Of a stretch of 64,000 nucleotides of DNA, positions 53,104 through 62,902 are shown one piece after another (position 1 is the first letter of the stretch; every line of letters begins with the position of its first letter). Source of the stretch: Clostridia bacterium (GTDB lineage Bacteria; Bacillota_A; Clostridia; Christensenellales; Aristaeellaceae); NCBI GenBank assembly GCA_017517815.1, contig JAFWYA010000068.1, forward strand, positions 24,037-88,036, given 5' to 3'. A model generated the notes under the pieces. The model saw nothing but the letters and a program-made list of their open reading frames with translations. It was not told where the DNA came from and made no database searches. Made by a program: the position numbers and the translations under genes.

Positions 53104-53988
53104 ATGAAAAAGAACATTTGGAAAGTTCTGCTGGCTGCTCTTTTGTGCATGGCACTTGTGCCTGCTGCGGTCATGGCGGAAGAAGCCCCTGATACCCTGC
53201 TGGAGGGTTTTGTGACGGAGATCCTGGAAGAGGGCTTCGTGATGGAAGACGCCGATATGGGCGAAGTGATGGTCAACACCAGCGAAGTGACCGTGTGGGA
53301 CGGTATTCTGCTGGACAGCGAACTGGAAGTGGGCCAGTATGTGATTGTACACTACGACGGCCGCATGACCTTCAGCCTGCCGCCGCAGGTACATGCTGAT
53401 CTGGTGGGCTGCTATGTGCTGGACGGCATGGTGACTGAGGTGCTTGACGGCGCATTCCTCATGGTTGGCGATCCTGTTTTCGATCATGTATATGTCACCA
53501 CCGGCGAAGGTTTTCCGCCTGTATATGCCGACATGGCTGTAAAGGTATACTACGACGGTGTAATGACCCTCAGTCTGCCCGGCAGGGCCAATGCACGCCA
53601 CATCGTGGTGCCGCAGCTGCACGGCACGGCCAGCGAAGTGACCGAAGAGGGCTTCCTGCTGACGGATGCCGACGGCCTGCAGTATCAGGTATTCCTTGGC
53701 GAAAATACGGTGATGGGCGAAGTGCTGCCCGAGCTGGAGGACGAACTGACCGAAGAAACCGATGAGACCGGCGACGTGGAGATCGAACTGGTCGGCGAAG
53801 AAACTGCTGAAGAAGAACCCGTCGAAGAGTCGGAAGCAGTTTCCGATGAAGAGCCTGCCGAAGCCGCTGAAGAGATCCTTCTCATCAACGTGGCGGAGGG
53901 CGATACCGTGACCGTGTATTACAGCGGCGCATCCACCCGCAGCCTGCCCCCGCAGCTGACGGCGCAGGAAGTGCGCATCCACCGCTGA
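53104..53988 (+). CDS. Secreted acidic protein with three beta-rich repeats, one split by an acidic insert
   Basis: A 294-residue protein. Residues 1-25 form a signal peptide ending VMAEE. The mature part has three related units. Each opens with a 'G-x-[VA]-[TS]-E-[IV]' strand (EGFVTEILEEGF, DGMVTEVLDGAF, HGTASEVTEEGF) and closes with 'V-x-Y-x-G-x-x-T-x-S-L-P-x-Q-x-x-A' (YDGRMTFSLPPQVHA, YDGVMTLSLPGRANA, YSGASTRSLPPQLTA). Units span about 33-104, 105-170 and 172-294; the third is interrupted by a Glu-rich linker (about 212-258). The size and strand order suggest an OB-like fold. I do not recognise a named function. AAAGGAG lies 8 bases before the ATG at 53104. Confidence 0.82.
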   Translation: MKKNIWKVLLAALLCMALVPAAVMAEEAPDTLLEGFVTEILEEGFVMEDADMGEVMVNTSEVTVWDGILLDSELEVGQYVIVHYDGRMTFSLPPQVHADLVGCYVLDGMVTEVLDGAFLMVGDPVFDHVYVTTGEGFPPVYADMAVKVYYDGVMTLSLPGRANARHIVVPQLHGTASEVTEEGFLLTDADGLQYQVFLGENTVMGEVLPELEDELTEETDETGDVEIELVGEETAEEEPVEESEAVSDEEPAEAAEEILLINVAEGDTVTVYYSGASTRSLPPQLTAQEVRIHR

Positions 53989-53994
53989 TTCTCA

Positions 53995-54024
53995 AAGCAA
54001 GGCGAAAGCCTTGCTTTTTTGTGT
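53995..54024 (+). terminator. Terminator after the triple-repeat gene
   Basis: AAAGCAAGGC pairs perfectly with GCCTTGCTTT over GAAA, followed by T. Confidence 0.92.
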
Positions 54025-54034
54025 GTGCAAGTAT

Positions 54035-54062
54035 TTACATTTTGACCGAAGAACCTATAATG
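54035..54062 (+). promoter_or_regulatory. Promoter of the aldo/keto reductase gene
   Basis: TTTACA (54035-54040), 16-base spacer, TATAAT (54057-54062), leaving a leader of about 128 nt with no clear structure. Confidence 0.55.
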
Positions 54063-54196
54063 AAGATATACATCTGATAATAAAAGAGGATGAAAGCCGT
54101 GCACTTTGACTGGACGGTGCATGCGGCATTGTAGATCTGGCGGCTGCGCAGCGGCAAGTGGAAACAGCTCCGTGTTGTGTGAGGGAGGAGAAAGCG

Positions 54197-55183
54197 ATGA
54201 AGTATACGAAACTTGGCAATTCGGACCTGAACGTATCGCGCATCTGTCTGGGCTGTATGGGCTTTGGCAGGGCGGACGCAGGCATGCATTCGTGGACGCT
54301 GCCGGAGGAGCAGTCCAGAGAAATTTTGAAATATGCGCTGGATCAGGGCGTCAACTTCTTTGACACGGCCATGGGTTATCAGGGCGGAACGAGCGAAGAA
54401 TTTGTGGGCAGGGCCATGCGTGATTTTGTCAGGCGCGAGGACGTGGTGCTGGCAACCAAGTTTATTCCCCGAACCCCTGCTCAGATTGAGCAGAAGGTCA
54501 GCGGCCAGCAGCATATCCGCCATATGATCGACGGTAGCCTCAGGCGCATGGGCCTTGACTACATCGATCTGTATATTTACCACATGTGGGACTACCATAC
54601 CCCCGTGGAGGAGATCATGGAGGGCCTCAGCGACGTGGTGAAAGCCGGCAAGGCGCGCTATATCGGCATTTCCAACTGCTATGCATGGCAGCTTGCCAAA
54701 GCCAATGAAATGGCCAAAGCCAATGACTGGCCGCAGTTTGTGTCCATACAGGGGCATTACAACCTGATCTTCCGTGAGGAAGAACGCGAAATGGCCGGGT
54801 ACTGCCTGAGCGAAAACATCGCCATGACGCCCTACAGCCCGCTGGCTTCCGGCAGGCTGGCAAGGCCGATTGGAACGGGTTCCAGACGTCTGGATGAGGA
54901 CTTGTTTGCCAAGGGCAAATATGACGCTTCTGCCGAGCAGGACGCGCAGATCATCCGCCGCGTGGAGGAACTGGCGCAGAAGCACGGCGTGTCCATGACG
55001 GAGGTTTCGCTCGCATGGCTTTTGACCAAAGCAGCCGCCCCGGTGGTGGGCGCAACCAAAAAGCATCATCTGGATGGCGCGGTGCACGCGGTAGACCTTG
55101 TGCTGAGTCCGGAGGAAATCACATATCTGGAAGAGCTGTATCAGCCGCACAGGCTTGTGGGCGTTATGGCAAACAACCGATGA
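54197..55183 (+). CDS. Aldo/keto reductase
   Basis: A 328-residue TIM-barrel oxidoreductase. The catalytic tetrad is visible: Asp in NFFDTAMGYQ, Tyr of the same segment, Lys in LATKF and His in YIYHMWD. The NADPH-binding C-terminal part includes TPYSPLASGRLARP and VVGATKKHHLDGAV. It is close to the YdjG/IolS-type group. It reduces aldehydes or ketones; the substrate is not known. GGAGG lies upstream of the ATG at 54197. A shared terminator separates it from the converging HD gene. Confidence 0.95.
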   Translation: MKYTKLGNSDLNVSRICLGCMGFGRADAGMHSWTLPEEQSREILKYALDQGVNFFDTAMGYQGGTSEEFVGRAMRDFVRREDVVLATKFIPRTPAQIEQKVSGQQHIRHMIDGSLRRMGLDYIDLYIYHMWDYHTPVEEIMEGLSDVVKAGKARYIGISNCYAWQLAKANEMAKANDWPQFVSIQGHYNLIFREEEREMAGYCLSENIAMTPYSPLASGRLARPIGTGSRRLDEDLFAKGKYDASAEQDAQIIRRVEELAQKHGVSMTEVSLAWLLTKAAAPVVGATKKHHLDGAVHAVDLVLSPEEITYLEELYQPHRLVGVMANNR

Positions 55184-55220
55184 TATACAAAAACGGCGGC
55201 TTGACCGCCGTTTTTGTATA
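55184..55220. terminator. Bidirectional terminator
   Basis: TATACAAAAACGGCGG pairs perfectly with CCGCCGTTTTTGTATA over CTTGA, placed exactly between the stops of the AKR and HD genes. Confidence 0.95.
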
Positions 55221-55712
55221 TTATGCCTCCGGGTAAAGTTCGGCAAGCAGCTGCAGCCCTGCGGGTGTACGGAACACCTTGTCGCGAAAGGCACGAATAG
55301 CGTCGACGGGCAGCTGACCCTCGGAGGCGTTGACCAGGAAATCCGCTTCCAATAGAATGCGGTGGTCTGCGCCGTCCACAGGATCGGTGGTGTGGTGATG
55401 ACACACCAGCCAGATGATGCGCTCCAGCCGCTGGGCATCGATGGCAAATTCACTGAGGAACGGGCGCAGCAGCGCTTCGCTTTCCTTCTCCTGCAAAGAG
55501 CCGGCAGCGTTTCCGTACTTCTGCCGGCACAGCGGGCAGGCGATGTCGTGCACGATGGCCGCCATCTCCAGCACCTGCTGCTGATCGTCAGGCAGTACCT
55601 CCAGCCGGCCGATGAGCGCGGCATAGGCATGCACCTTCAGAAAATGCTCAACGTCGTGGCGGTTTCCATGATAAAAGCGAATCATCTTTTCGCTTAATAG
55701 TGCTTTTGTCAT
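55221..55712 (-). CDS. HD domain phosphohydrolase
   Basis: A 163-residue HD-superfamily metal-dependent phosphohydrolase. The motif order is H (FYHGNRHDVEHFLKVHAYA), the HD doublet AAIVHDIACPLC and the later VCHHHTTDPVDG with extra His. Residues IRFYHGNRHDVEHF are typical of small Clostridial HD proteins; a cysteine pair (CPLCRQK) follows the HD doublet. Substrates in this group are nucleotides or phosphomonoesters. GGAGGG lies about 9 bases before the ATG at 55712, and an extended -10 (TGGTATAAT) is at 55742-55737. Confidence 0.88.
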   Translation of the reverse strand: MTKALLSEKMIRFYHGNRHDVEHFLKVHAYAALIGRLEVLPDDQQQVLEMAAIVHDIACPLCRQKYGNAAGSLQEKESEALLRPFLSEFAIDAQRLERIIWLVCHHHTTDPVDGADHRILLEADFLVNASEGQLPVDAIRAFRDKVFRTPAGLQLLAELYPEA

Positions 55713-55736
55713 GATCTGCTCCCTCCTGCTGAGCGC

Positions 55737-55742
55737 ATTATA
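55737..55742 (-). promoter_or_regulatory. Extended -10 element of the HD gene
   Basis: Minus-strand TGGTATAAT is an extended -10 box, 24 bases before the start codon; the -35 is weak. Confidence 0.5.
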
Positions 55743-55773
55743 CCATATTTTTTGGCAAAAAAAGCGGGTAATC

Positions 55774-55802
55774 TTGCATTTTGACAGGGTAACTGATAGA
55801 AT
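55774..55802 (+). promoter_or_regulatory. Promoter of the nucleoside ABC transporter operon
   Basis: TTGCAT (55774-55779), 17-base spacer, TAGAAT (55797-55802), 56 bases before the ATPase gene. Confidence 0.55.
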
Positions 55803-55858
55803 AGCATCATGGTATTTTGGAAATTTCCGTCGATTGCGACAGAAAGAGAGGTGGAGGC

Positions 55859-57400
55859 ATGAATAACGCACCTGAATACGTTATTGAGATGCTCCACATC
55901 ACAAAGGAATTCCCCGGCATTAAAGCCAACGACGACATTACCCTGCAGCTGCGCAAGGGCGAGATCCACGCGCTGCTGGGTGAAAACGGCGCGGGCAAAT
56001 CCACGCTGATGAGTGTGCTGTTCGGTCTGTATCAGCCTGAAGAAGGCGTGATCAAAAAGGACGGCAAAGAGGTTAAAATCAACGACCCCAACGACGCGAC
56101 CGCCCTGCATATCGGCATGGTGCACCAGCATTTCAAGCTGATTGATGTATTTACTGTGCTCGACAACATCATTCTGGGCGCAGAGGACACCAAAATGGGC
56201 TTTCTGCAGAAGAAGGCCGCCCGCAAAAAGGTGGAGGAGCTCAGCAGCCGCTACGGCCTGAAGGTGGACCTTGACGCCAAGATCGAGGACATCACCGTAG
56301 GCATGCAGCAGCGCGTCGAAATTCTCAAAATGCTCTACCGCGACAACGAGGTGCTCATCTTTGACGAGCCTACCGCTGTGCTGACTCCTCAGGAGATCGA
56401 CGAACTGATGGACATCATGCGCGGCCTCACCCGCGAGGGCAAGAGCATCCTGTTCATTACCCACAAGCTCAATGAGATCATGGCAGTTTCCGACCGCGTG
56501 ACGGTGCTGCGCAAGGGCCGCTATGTGGGTACTGTGGACACCGCCTCCACCACCAAGGCTGAACTCAGCCGCATGATGGTTGGCCGTCCCGTGCAGCTGG
56601 TGGTGGAAAAGGAAGACGCCGTCCCCACCGATGAAGTGCTGAAGGTGGAAAACCTGTGCGTGCCTTCCAAGCTGTACAAGCGCGACGCCGTGCACGATGT
56701 AAGCTTCACAGTGCGCAAGGGCGAGATCGTCTGCATTGCCGGCATCGACGGCAACGGCCAGACCGATCTGGTTTACGCCCTCACCGGCCTTGAAAAGGTC
56801 TCCGGCGGCAAGGTGACGCTGTGCGGCCGTGACGTGACCTCCGTCTCCATCCATGAGCACAGTGCAAGCGGCATGAGCCACATTCCGGAAGACCGCCACA
56901 AGCATGGTCTGATCCTGGACTATTCGCTGGAGCAGAATCTGGTGCTGCAGAAGTTCCAGGACAAGCAGTTCCAGCAGTACGGCTTCATCCGGTTTGGCGA
57001 AGTACGCAAGTACGCCGAAAAGCTGATCGACCAGTACGACGTGCGCAGCGGTCAGGGCCCCATCACCCGCGCACGCAGCATGTCCGGCGGCAACCAGCAG
57101 AAGGCCATCGTCGCCCGTGAAATTGACCGCGACAAGCCGCTGATCGTAGCCGTTCAGCCCACCCGCGGCCTGGACGTAGGCGCCATCGAATACATCCATG
57201 GTCAGCTGGTGGCCCAGCGCGATGCCGGCAAGGCGGTGCTGCTGGTGTCGCTTGAACTGGACGAGGTGATGAACCTGTCCGACCGTATCCTTGTGATGTA
57301 TGAGGGCGAGATCGTCGGCGAATTTGATCCTAAGCAGGTCACGGTTGAAGAACTGGGCCTGTACATGGCAGGCGCCAAACGGCAGGAGGTGGAGAAGTGA
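55859..57400 (+). CDS. Nucleoside-type (BmpA-system) ABC transporter, double ATPase
   Basis: A 513-residue protein with two ABC domains, as in RbsA- or YufO/NupA-type importers. Domain 1 has Walker [10 protein letters not shown], the linker VGMQQRVEI and Walker [14 protein letters not shown]. Domain 2 has a degenerate Walker A (GIDGNGQTD), the signature [17 protein letters not shown] and [13 protein letters not shown], where the second site is normally less active. The following two permeases identify the nucleoside/BmpA group over the ribose group. The ATG at 55859 follows GAGAGGTGGAGG. Its stop overlaps the next start (TGATG). Confidence 0.94.
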   Translation: MNNAPEYVIEMLHITKEFPGIKANDDITLQLRKGEIHALLGENGAGKSTLMSVLFGLYQPEEGVIKKDGKEVKINDPNDATALHIGMVHQHFKLIDVFTVLDNIILGAEDTKMGFLQKKAARKKVEELSSRYGLKVDLDAKIEDITVGMQQRVEILKMLYRDNEVLIFDEPTAVLTPQEIDELMDIMRGLTREGKSILFITHKLNEIMAVSDRVTVLRKGRYVGTVDTASTTKAELSRMMVGRPVQLVVEKEDAVPTDEVLKVENLCVPSKLYKRDAVHDVSFTVRKGEIVCIAGIDGNGQTDLVYALTGLEKVSGGKVTLCGRDVTSVSIHEHSASGMSHIPEDRHKHGLILDYSLEQNLVLQKFQDKQFQQYGFIRFGEVRKYAEKLIDQYDVRSGQGPITRARSMSGGNQQKAIVAREIDRDKPLIVAVQPTRGLDVGAIEYIHGQLVAQRDAGKAVLLVSLELDEVMNLSDRILVMYEGEIVGEFDPKQVTVEELGLYMAGAKRQEVEK

Positions 57401-58650
57401 TGGAAAAGATCAGGCAGTTCTGGCAAAAGGACGGTACCCGCTCGGTTATGGCATCGCTTCTGTCCATCCTCATCGGTCTGGGCGCAGGCAGCGTGCTCAT
57501 TCTGGCTGTTGGTCTGGGCAATCCCGCCATGGGCTGGAAAACGGCATGGGAAGGCATCCGTCTGGTGTTTTTGGGCGTGTTCTCCACAGGCCGCGACATT
57601 GCCAGCGGCTTGCTGACTTTCGGCTTTAACCCTGCAAGCATGGGCAACCTGCTCTTCCGCGCAACGCCTGTGGTGCTCACGGGTCTTTCCGTGGCGGTGG
57701 CCTACAAGACGGGCCTGTTCAATATCGGCGCGGCCGGTCAGTATCTGGCGGGCACTTGCGCAACGCTGCTGATTGCCCTGTCCGTGCCGACCGGCGTGGG
57801 CGAGTTGTACCAGTATCAGCTGGCGCAGGGCATGGCGGAACCGGCTGTGTTTTTCCCCACCTGGTTTGTGTGGCTGCTGGCCTTCGGCGGCGGCATGCTG
57901 GCCGGCGCGCTGTGGGGAGCGATTCCCGGTCTGCTCAAATCGCTGCTCAACATTAACGAGGTTATCGCCTGCATCATGACCAACTGGATCGCAGCCAACC
58001 TTGTCACATGGATTTTTGATATCAGCAACCTCAAGAACATGATTGAGAACACAAAGAGCTCCTACATCTATAAGACCACTGCCAACGGAGTGGCCACTTC
58101 CAAAATGGGGCTGGACAAGCTGTTCCCGGGTTCTCAGGTCAACGGCGGCATCATCATTGCCATCGCTCTGGCCATCATGATGTATGTGGTCTTCAGCCGC
58201 ACCACCTTTGGCTACCAGCTGAAGGCCTGCGGCTCCAACCGCTTCGCGGCGCGCTATGCCGGCATCAAGGATAAGCGCAACATCGTGCTGTCCATGGCCA
58301 TTGCGGGCGCAATGGCCGGCGCTGCCGGTTCGCTGTACTACCTCAGCGGCAACACCGAATTCTTCTGGTCTACCTATCAGGCGCTGCCGGCAGAAGGCTT
58401 CAACGGCATTCCTGTGGCGCTGCTGGCCAGCAATAATCCCATCGGCGTTATCTTTGCTGGCATCTTCATGTCGATGCTGGATATCTCCGGCTTGCAGCTG
58501 ACTAACCTGACCGCCTTCAACGAGTATATTACCGACGTCATCATCGCCGTCATCGTGTACCTGAGCGCGTTCTCGCTGGTGATCAAGATGCTGTTGAGCG
58601 GCCGCCGCAAGAAGGCCCGTAAGTCCGGAAAGGAGGCACAGGTAAAATGA
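57400..58650 (+). CDS. Nucleoside-type ABC transporter permease, first subunit
   Basis: A 416-residue permease of the branched-chain/nucleoside group, with about ten helices. The core region has [31 protein letters not shown] and the later [33 protein letters not shown], as in YufP-type permeases. Start is the ATG at 57400 with AGGAGG 10 bases upstream; a GTG one codon earlier is possible. It overlaps the second permease by 4 bases (ATGA). It imports purine or pyrimidine nucleosides together with its partner and the ATPase. Confidence 0.93.
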   Translation: MEKIRQFWQKDGTRSVMASLLSILIGLGAGSVLILAVGLGNPAMGWKTAWEGIRLVFLGVFSTGRDIASGLLTFGFNPASMGNLLFRATPVVLTGLSVAVAYKTGLFNIGAAGQYLAGTCATLLIALSVPTGVGELYQYQLAQGMAEPAVFFPTWFVWLLAFGGGMLAGALWGAIPGLLKSLLNINEVIACIMTNWIAANLVTWIFDISNLKNMIENTKSSYIYKTTANGVATSKMGLDKLFPGSQVNGGIIIAIALAIMMYVVFSRTTFGYQLKACGSNRFAARYAGIKDKRNIVLSMAIAGAMAGAAGSLYYLSGNTEFFWSTYQALPAEGFNGIPVALLASNNPIGVIFAGIFMSMLDISGLQLTNLTAFNEYITDVIIAVIVYLSAFSLVIKMLLSGRRKKARKSGKEAQVK

Positions 58651-59678
58651 GTTTTCTGATTCGTCAGACCCTGATCTATGCCGTACCTCTGATGATTGTG
58701 GCGCTGGCCGGTATCTTTGCCGAGCGCAGCGGCATCATCAACCTGGCGCTGGAAGGCATCATGATCTTCGGCGCGTTCATCGGCGTATTGTTCGTGCGCC
58801 TTGTGCAGCAGTGGGGCTGGTTCGCCGCCGCCAAGGCTGCCAACAACTATGTGGCCCTGCAGGGCTTCATGATGCTTGCCATGATCACGGCAGCCATCTT
58901 CGGTGCGCTGTTCTCGCTGCTTTTGGCCTTTGCAGCCATCAACCTGAAGGCTGACCAGACCATCGGCGGCACAGCGCTCAACCTGATGGCTCCCGCCATC
59001 GTGCTGTTCTTCATCCGCATCATTGCCAACCAGAACAGCATGCAGATGGCTGAGGGCGACAGCGCCAGCTGGTTCATGATCAAAAAGGCGATGTTCGGCT
59101 ATGGCCGCAAGGAGGAAATGGGGTTCCTGGGCGACACGTTCGTCAATAAGGTTTACCTTGCTACCTACATCTGCATCATCATCTTTGTGATCCTGAGCGT
59201 TATTCTGTACAAAACGCGCTTTGGCCTGCGCCTGCGTGCCTGCGGCGAAAACCCTCAGGCGGCGGACAGCCTTGGCATCAACGTGGTGAAGATGCGCTAC
59301 AGCGGCGTGACCATCTCCGGCGCGCTGGCCGGCATGGGCGGCTTTGTGTATGCGCTGACCACCGCCAACTGCTCCTCCAACGGCGACGTGGCAGGCTTTG
59401 GCTTCCTGGCGCTGGCCGTTATGATCTTCGGCAACTGGAAACCGCTCAACGTGGCGGGCGCTGCGCTGCTGTTCGGCCTGTTCAAGTGCGTGGCCGCCAG
59501 CTATGCCAGCCTTGACATCAACGGCGACGGCATCTATCTGCTGAAGAATCTGGGCATCAACCCCAACTTCTACCGCATGATTCCCTACCTGATCACTCTC
59601 GTCGTGCTGGCCTTCACATCCAAGTCCAGCCGCGCCCCCAAGGCGGAGGGCATCCCCTACGACAAGGGAAGCCGCTAA
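58647..59678 (+). CDS. Nucleoside-type ABC transporter permease, second subunit
   Basis: A 343-residue permease with about nine helices. The start [33 protein letters not shown] is the signature of YufQ-like permeases, and the [20 protein letters not shown] segment is the cytoplasmic coupling loop. It overlaps the first permease by 4 bases. In most genomes the operon also encodes a BmpA lipoprotein; none lies on either side here. Confidence 0.94.
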   Translation: MSFLIRQTLIYAVPLMIVALAGIFAERSGIINLALEGIMIFGAFIGVLFVRLVQQWGWFAAAKAANNYVALQGFMMLAMITAAIFGALFSLLLAFAAINLKADQTIGGTALNLMAPAIVLFFIRIIANQNSMQMAEGDSASWFMIKKAMFGYGRKEEMGFLGDTFVNKVYLATYICIIIFVILSVILYKTRFGLRLRACGENPQAADSLGINVVKMRYSGVTISGALAGMGGFVYALTTANCSSNGDVAGFGFLALAVMIFGNWKPLNVAGAALLFGLFKCVAASYASLDINGDGIYLLKNLGINPNFYRMIPYLITLVVLAFTSKSSRAPKAEGIPYDKGSR

Positions 59679-59682
59679 ACCA

Positions 59683-59720
59683 GCATTCCCCGGTTGTTTT
59701 TACAACCGGGGTGCTTTTTT
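59683..59720 (+). terminator. Terminator of the ABC transporter operon
   Basis: GCA-TTCCCCGGTTGT pairs with ACAACCGGGG-TGC over four or five bases, followed by six T. Confidence 0.9.
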
Positions 59721-59778
59721 CTGTCAGCGGTATGTGTTATACTGAAAAATGGATCAATCGGTAAAGGGGAGAACAGCC

Positions 59779-62076
59779 ATGAAGAGATTTCTGCGCGTGC
59801 TGCTGACCGTGCTGCTTGTGTGCCTGATGGGCCTTTGCGCAGCAGAGGAATATGTGGAAGAGCGCGTGATCACTGTATCGCCGCTGCACGCCGTGCTTTC
59901 GGTCACGGGCGGCAGGGTCGAGATCTGCGCCACGGAAATCGACGGCGAAACATGGCTGTTTCTGCCTGCGTTTGCTGCGCCTGAGGGCATGGCGCTCACG
60001 CTGGACGGCCAGCGTGTGACGCTTGGTGAGCTTCAGCCCGATGAAGAGCTGGAGGGTGTTTCAAATGCACAGGTGTTCAGTGGCAGCGAAGCGCTGATGG
60101 ATGTGCGTGTGATGCAGTCTGCCAACCTGCGCACGCTGTTTCTCACCAGTGATGACCCGGTGAACGAAGGCCGCGAATATATCGACAACTGTGAAAAACA
60201 CGAAAATGCCACCACGGCTTCTATGATGCTGGTGGATGATGATGCGTCGGTCGACCACAGCGGAGCCATCCGCAAGCTGCGCGGCCGCGGCAACGGCACG
60301 TGGGTCAACCCTAAAAAGCCCTATCAGTTCAAGCTGGAGGACCGCAAGGACCTGCTGGATACCGGCCTTGACAGTGAGCGCGAGCGCACATGGGTGCTGC
60401 TGGCGGAAGCGTCGGGGCGCAACCTGGTGCATAACCGCATCGTGCTGGATATGGCGCTGGAACTGGGCCTGAGCGAAACGTCCCACAGCGAACACGTCGA
60501 CCTGTACTACGACGGCGAATACCGCGGAACGTATCTTTTGACCGAAAAGGTTGAAATCGGCACCGGTCGCGTGAACGAGACCGACTATGAGGAAATGGTC
60601 GAAATCTGGAACGAGCAGGCCGGCACGACCGACCTGACTGCGCTTGCGGTGGGGGAGGGAACCAACCGTTTCGGCAGCACCTTCCATTATATTGAGGATC
60701 TGGCGGAGGCTGCCTCGCCGGACGTGGGCGCTTATCTGGTCGAAATGGAAACCGCAGGTTCCACCCTGTCGGATCGCTGCTGGTTCCAGATGAAGGACCA
60801 GACGGTGCTGAGCGTCAAAAATCCTGAAAACGCCAGCAAAACCATGATGGACTACATCAGCACCCGCCTGCAGGAGGCGCGCGACACGCTGGAAAACGGC
60901 GGCGTCAACCCCGAAACCGGGCGTACGGTGGAAGAAGAGTTTGATGTGGACGCCTTTGCGCGCACGTTGCTTTTGCAGGAGCTCAGCTACAATTACGACG
61001 GCTTTAAATATTCATCCACCTATTTTGTGCTGCCGGAGGGCTCCAGACGCTTCAAACCCGGCCCTGTGTGGGACTTTGACCTGGCATGGCGCTATCTGGT
61101 CAACGGCCTCAACGATGACGCACGCGCCTTCAAGGAAAACGGCGGATGGATGCAGGCCTTCTACCAGTGCGATGTTTTTGTGCAGGCCATGAAGCAGATC
61201 TACCGCGACGAACTGTACCCCATGGTGCAGAATATTTTGCTGGGCGACGGTGAGGGCGAATATGTGAAATCCCTGTCCGCCTATGCCGAGGAGATCAATG
61301 CCTCGCGCCTGATGAATGAGGTGCTGTGGCAGCCCGTGCAGCAGAACCGCTATCTGTTCGGCTTTGATTACGAGCAGGAGCAGGCGCTGCTTCGCCAGTT
61401 TATCACGCAGCGCAGCCAGTGGCTCAACGAGGCGCTGGCGGAGGACGCATACGGCGCGGACGATATCGTGCTGTACCTGAGCGGGCTGTATGCCCATGTG
61501 GACGAGATCGTGCATGTGCAGGCTCGTCCGTGGAACAACGCCGCCCTGCGTTCGTTTACATGGGAGCAGGTCAGCGAGGCAGACGAGGAGAACTACGCCG
61601 TATGGCAGGCGGAGATCTTCCTTGCGCCGCATGAGGATCTTTCCCAGCCGCGCGTGATCATCAACGGCTGTGAAGTGGATCATGAAGTGACGGATGACGG
61701 CCTTCTTCGCGTGCTGGTCACGTTTGAGGATCCGTCCTACCGGCCGGTGGATTACTATGGCGATGATATCGGCTGGATCTACAACTATGACGTGTACATC
61801 GAAAATCACCCCGAAGTGCTGGATATCTGCGGCGAGGACGATCCCGAAGCGGTGATGGACTACTTCTGCGACGAAGGCATGTATGAGGATCATCAGGGCA
61901 ATGCGTTTTTCAAGCCCAGCGCCGTGCTGGCTGCGCACCCGGAGCTGGAGTACATGCTGGGCGATGACTGGTCGATGTACTACTGGGACTATCTGTATTA
62001 CGGCCGCGAAACGGACAAGTGGACGCGGTACATGGGCCAGTGCTTCTGGCCGGAAGTGGAGAGCGCTCTGGAATGA
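59779..62076 (+). CDS. CotH-kinase-family secreted protein
   Basis: A 765-residue exported protein. A signal peptide (MKRFLRVLLTVLLVCLMGLCAA) is followed by a beta-rich domain (about 25-110) and a CotH kinase domain (about 115-540) with LRGRGNGTWVNPKKPYQFKLE, EASGRNLVHNRIVLDMA, YDGEYRGTYLLTEKVEI, YNYDGFKYSSTYF and the metal-binding WDFDLAW. CotH proteins phosphorylate spore-coat or other secreted proteins. The C-terminus (about 665-765) repeats a 45-residue motif built round 'NHPEVLDICGEDDPEAVMDYF' and 'HPELEYMLGDDWSMYYWDYL', frequent in Clostridial surface proteins. RBS AAGGGGAG precedes the ATG. Its TGA overlaps the next ATG. Confidence 0.88.
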   Translation: MKRFLRVLLTVLLVCLMGLCAAEEYVEERVITVSPLHAVLSVTGGRVEICATEIDGETWLFLPAFAAPEGMALTLDGQRVTLGELQPDEELEGVSNAQVFSGSEALMDVRVMQSANLRTLFLTSDDPVNEGREYIDNCEKHENATTASMMLVDDDASVDHSGAIRKLRGRGNGTWVNPKKPYQFKLEDRKDLLDTGLDSERERTWVLLAEASGRNLVHNRIVLDMALELGLSETSHSEHVDLYYDGEYRGTYLLTEKVEIGTGRVNETDYEEMVEIWNEQAGTTDLTALAVGEGTNRFGSTFHYIEDLAEAASPDVGAYLVEMETAGSTLSDRCWFQMKDQTVLSVKNPENASKTMMDYISTRLQEARDTLENGGVNPETGRTVEEEFDVDAFARTLLLQELSYNYDGFKYSSTYFVLPEGSRRFKPGPVWDFDLAWRYLVNGLNDDARAFKENGGWMQAFYQCDVFVQAMKQIYRDELYPMVQNILLGDGEGEYVKSLSAYAEEINASRLMNEVLWQPVQQNRYLFGFDYEQEQALLRQFITQRSQWLNEALAEDAYGADDIVLYLSGLYAHVDEIVHVQARPWNNAALRSFTWEQVSEADEENYAVWQAEIFLAPHEDLSQPRVIINGCEVDHEVTDDGLLRVLVTFEDPSYRPVDYYGDDIGWIYNYDVYIENHPEVLDICGEDDPEAVMDYFCDEGMYEDHQGNAFFKPSAVLAAHPELEYMLGDDWSMYYWDYLYYGRETDKWTRYMGQCFWPEVESALE

Positions 62077-62816
62077 TGAAACGCTTGCTGTGCGTGCTGT
62101 GCGCAGCCTTGTGCCTGTGTGCGGCAGCCTGCGCTGAAAGCTTTGTATACGGCCAGTCTGAACTGGGCCGCGATCTTGTGTGCTGGCAGCTGGGCGATGA
62201 GCAGGCTGAAAAGAGCATTTTGACAGTATTCGCCGTGCACGGCTTTGAGGATTCACGTGACCGTGACGGCGAGGTGCTGACACACATTGCGCAGCAGATC
62301 ATCGCGCACTATGAAGCCGCACCGCAAAAGCTGGAAGGCTTCCGCCTGTATGTGGTGCCCTGTGCCAACCCTGACGGTCAGCTGGAAGGCACCGGCAAGG
62401 ATGGTTTTGGCCGCTGCAATGCCAACGGGCTTGACATTAACCGGGATTTTTCTGTCAAGTGGACGCGCAAGACCACCCCGCGCTACCGCACAGGCGACCA
62501 GCCCTTTTCCACCGCCGAGGCAAGAGCCATCCGCGATCTGGTCGAACAGGTGAAGCCCGACTATGGCGTTGACGTGCACGGCTGGATCAACGGCGTGTAT
62601 GGCGACAAGGCGTTTGCACAGGCATTCCGCAATGCATTTGGCTTCGGATACCGCAAGTACAGCGGCGGCGGCATGCTTTCACAGTGGATGGCTGAGCAGA
62701 CGGAAGCCAGCGTGATGGTGGAACTGCCCAAATATCCCGACCGTGACGGCTATGTGGAAAAGCACGCCGCCAACATGATTGAAGCGCTGGACAGCTGGAT
62801 GGCGAAAAAACGCTGA
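62073..62816 (+). CDS. Secreted M14 family zinc carboxypeptidase / peptidoglycan amidase-like
   Basis: A 247-residue exported metallopeptidase. After a signal peptide (about 1-21) come the zinc ligands in AVHGFEDS (H-x-x-E), the VVPCANPDGQ and NANGLDINRDFSVKW segments typical of M14, the third zinc ligand in VDVHGW and the catalytic Glu in VMVELPKYP. Close relatives hydrolyse peptidoglycan stem peptides (MpaA, DL-endopeptidases). Two ATGs are in tandem; the first overlaps the CotH stop and gives translational coupling. Substrate is not certain. Confidence 0.88.
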   Translation: MMKRLLCVLCAALCLCAAACAESFVYGQSELGRDLVCWQLGDEQAEKSILTVFAVHGFEDSRDRDGEVLTHIAQQIIAHYEAAPQKLEGFRLYVVPCANPDGQLEGTGKDGFGRCNANGLDINRDFSVKWTRKTTPRYRTGDQPFSTAEARAIRDLVEQVKPDYGVDVHGWINGVYGDKAFAQAFRNAFGFGYRKYSGGGMLSQWMAEQTEASVMVELPKYPDRDGYVEKHAANMIEALDSWMAKKR

Positions 62817-62863
62817 CAGGTGTAAAAAATTCCCCGCATTCGTGCAGACGGCAGGGAATGTGC

Positions 62864-62869
62864 TATAAT
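62864..62869 (+). promoter_or_regulatory. -10 box of the VanW gene
   Basis: TGCTATAATG contains a consensus TATAAT with extended TGn; the -35 is weak (TTCGTG, 18 bases or so upstream). Confidence 0.5.
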
Positions 62870-62902
62870 GGAAACTCAGACCACCCCGAAAGGAACTTTG
62901 GT

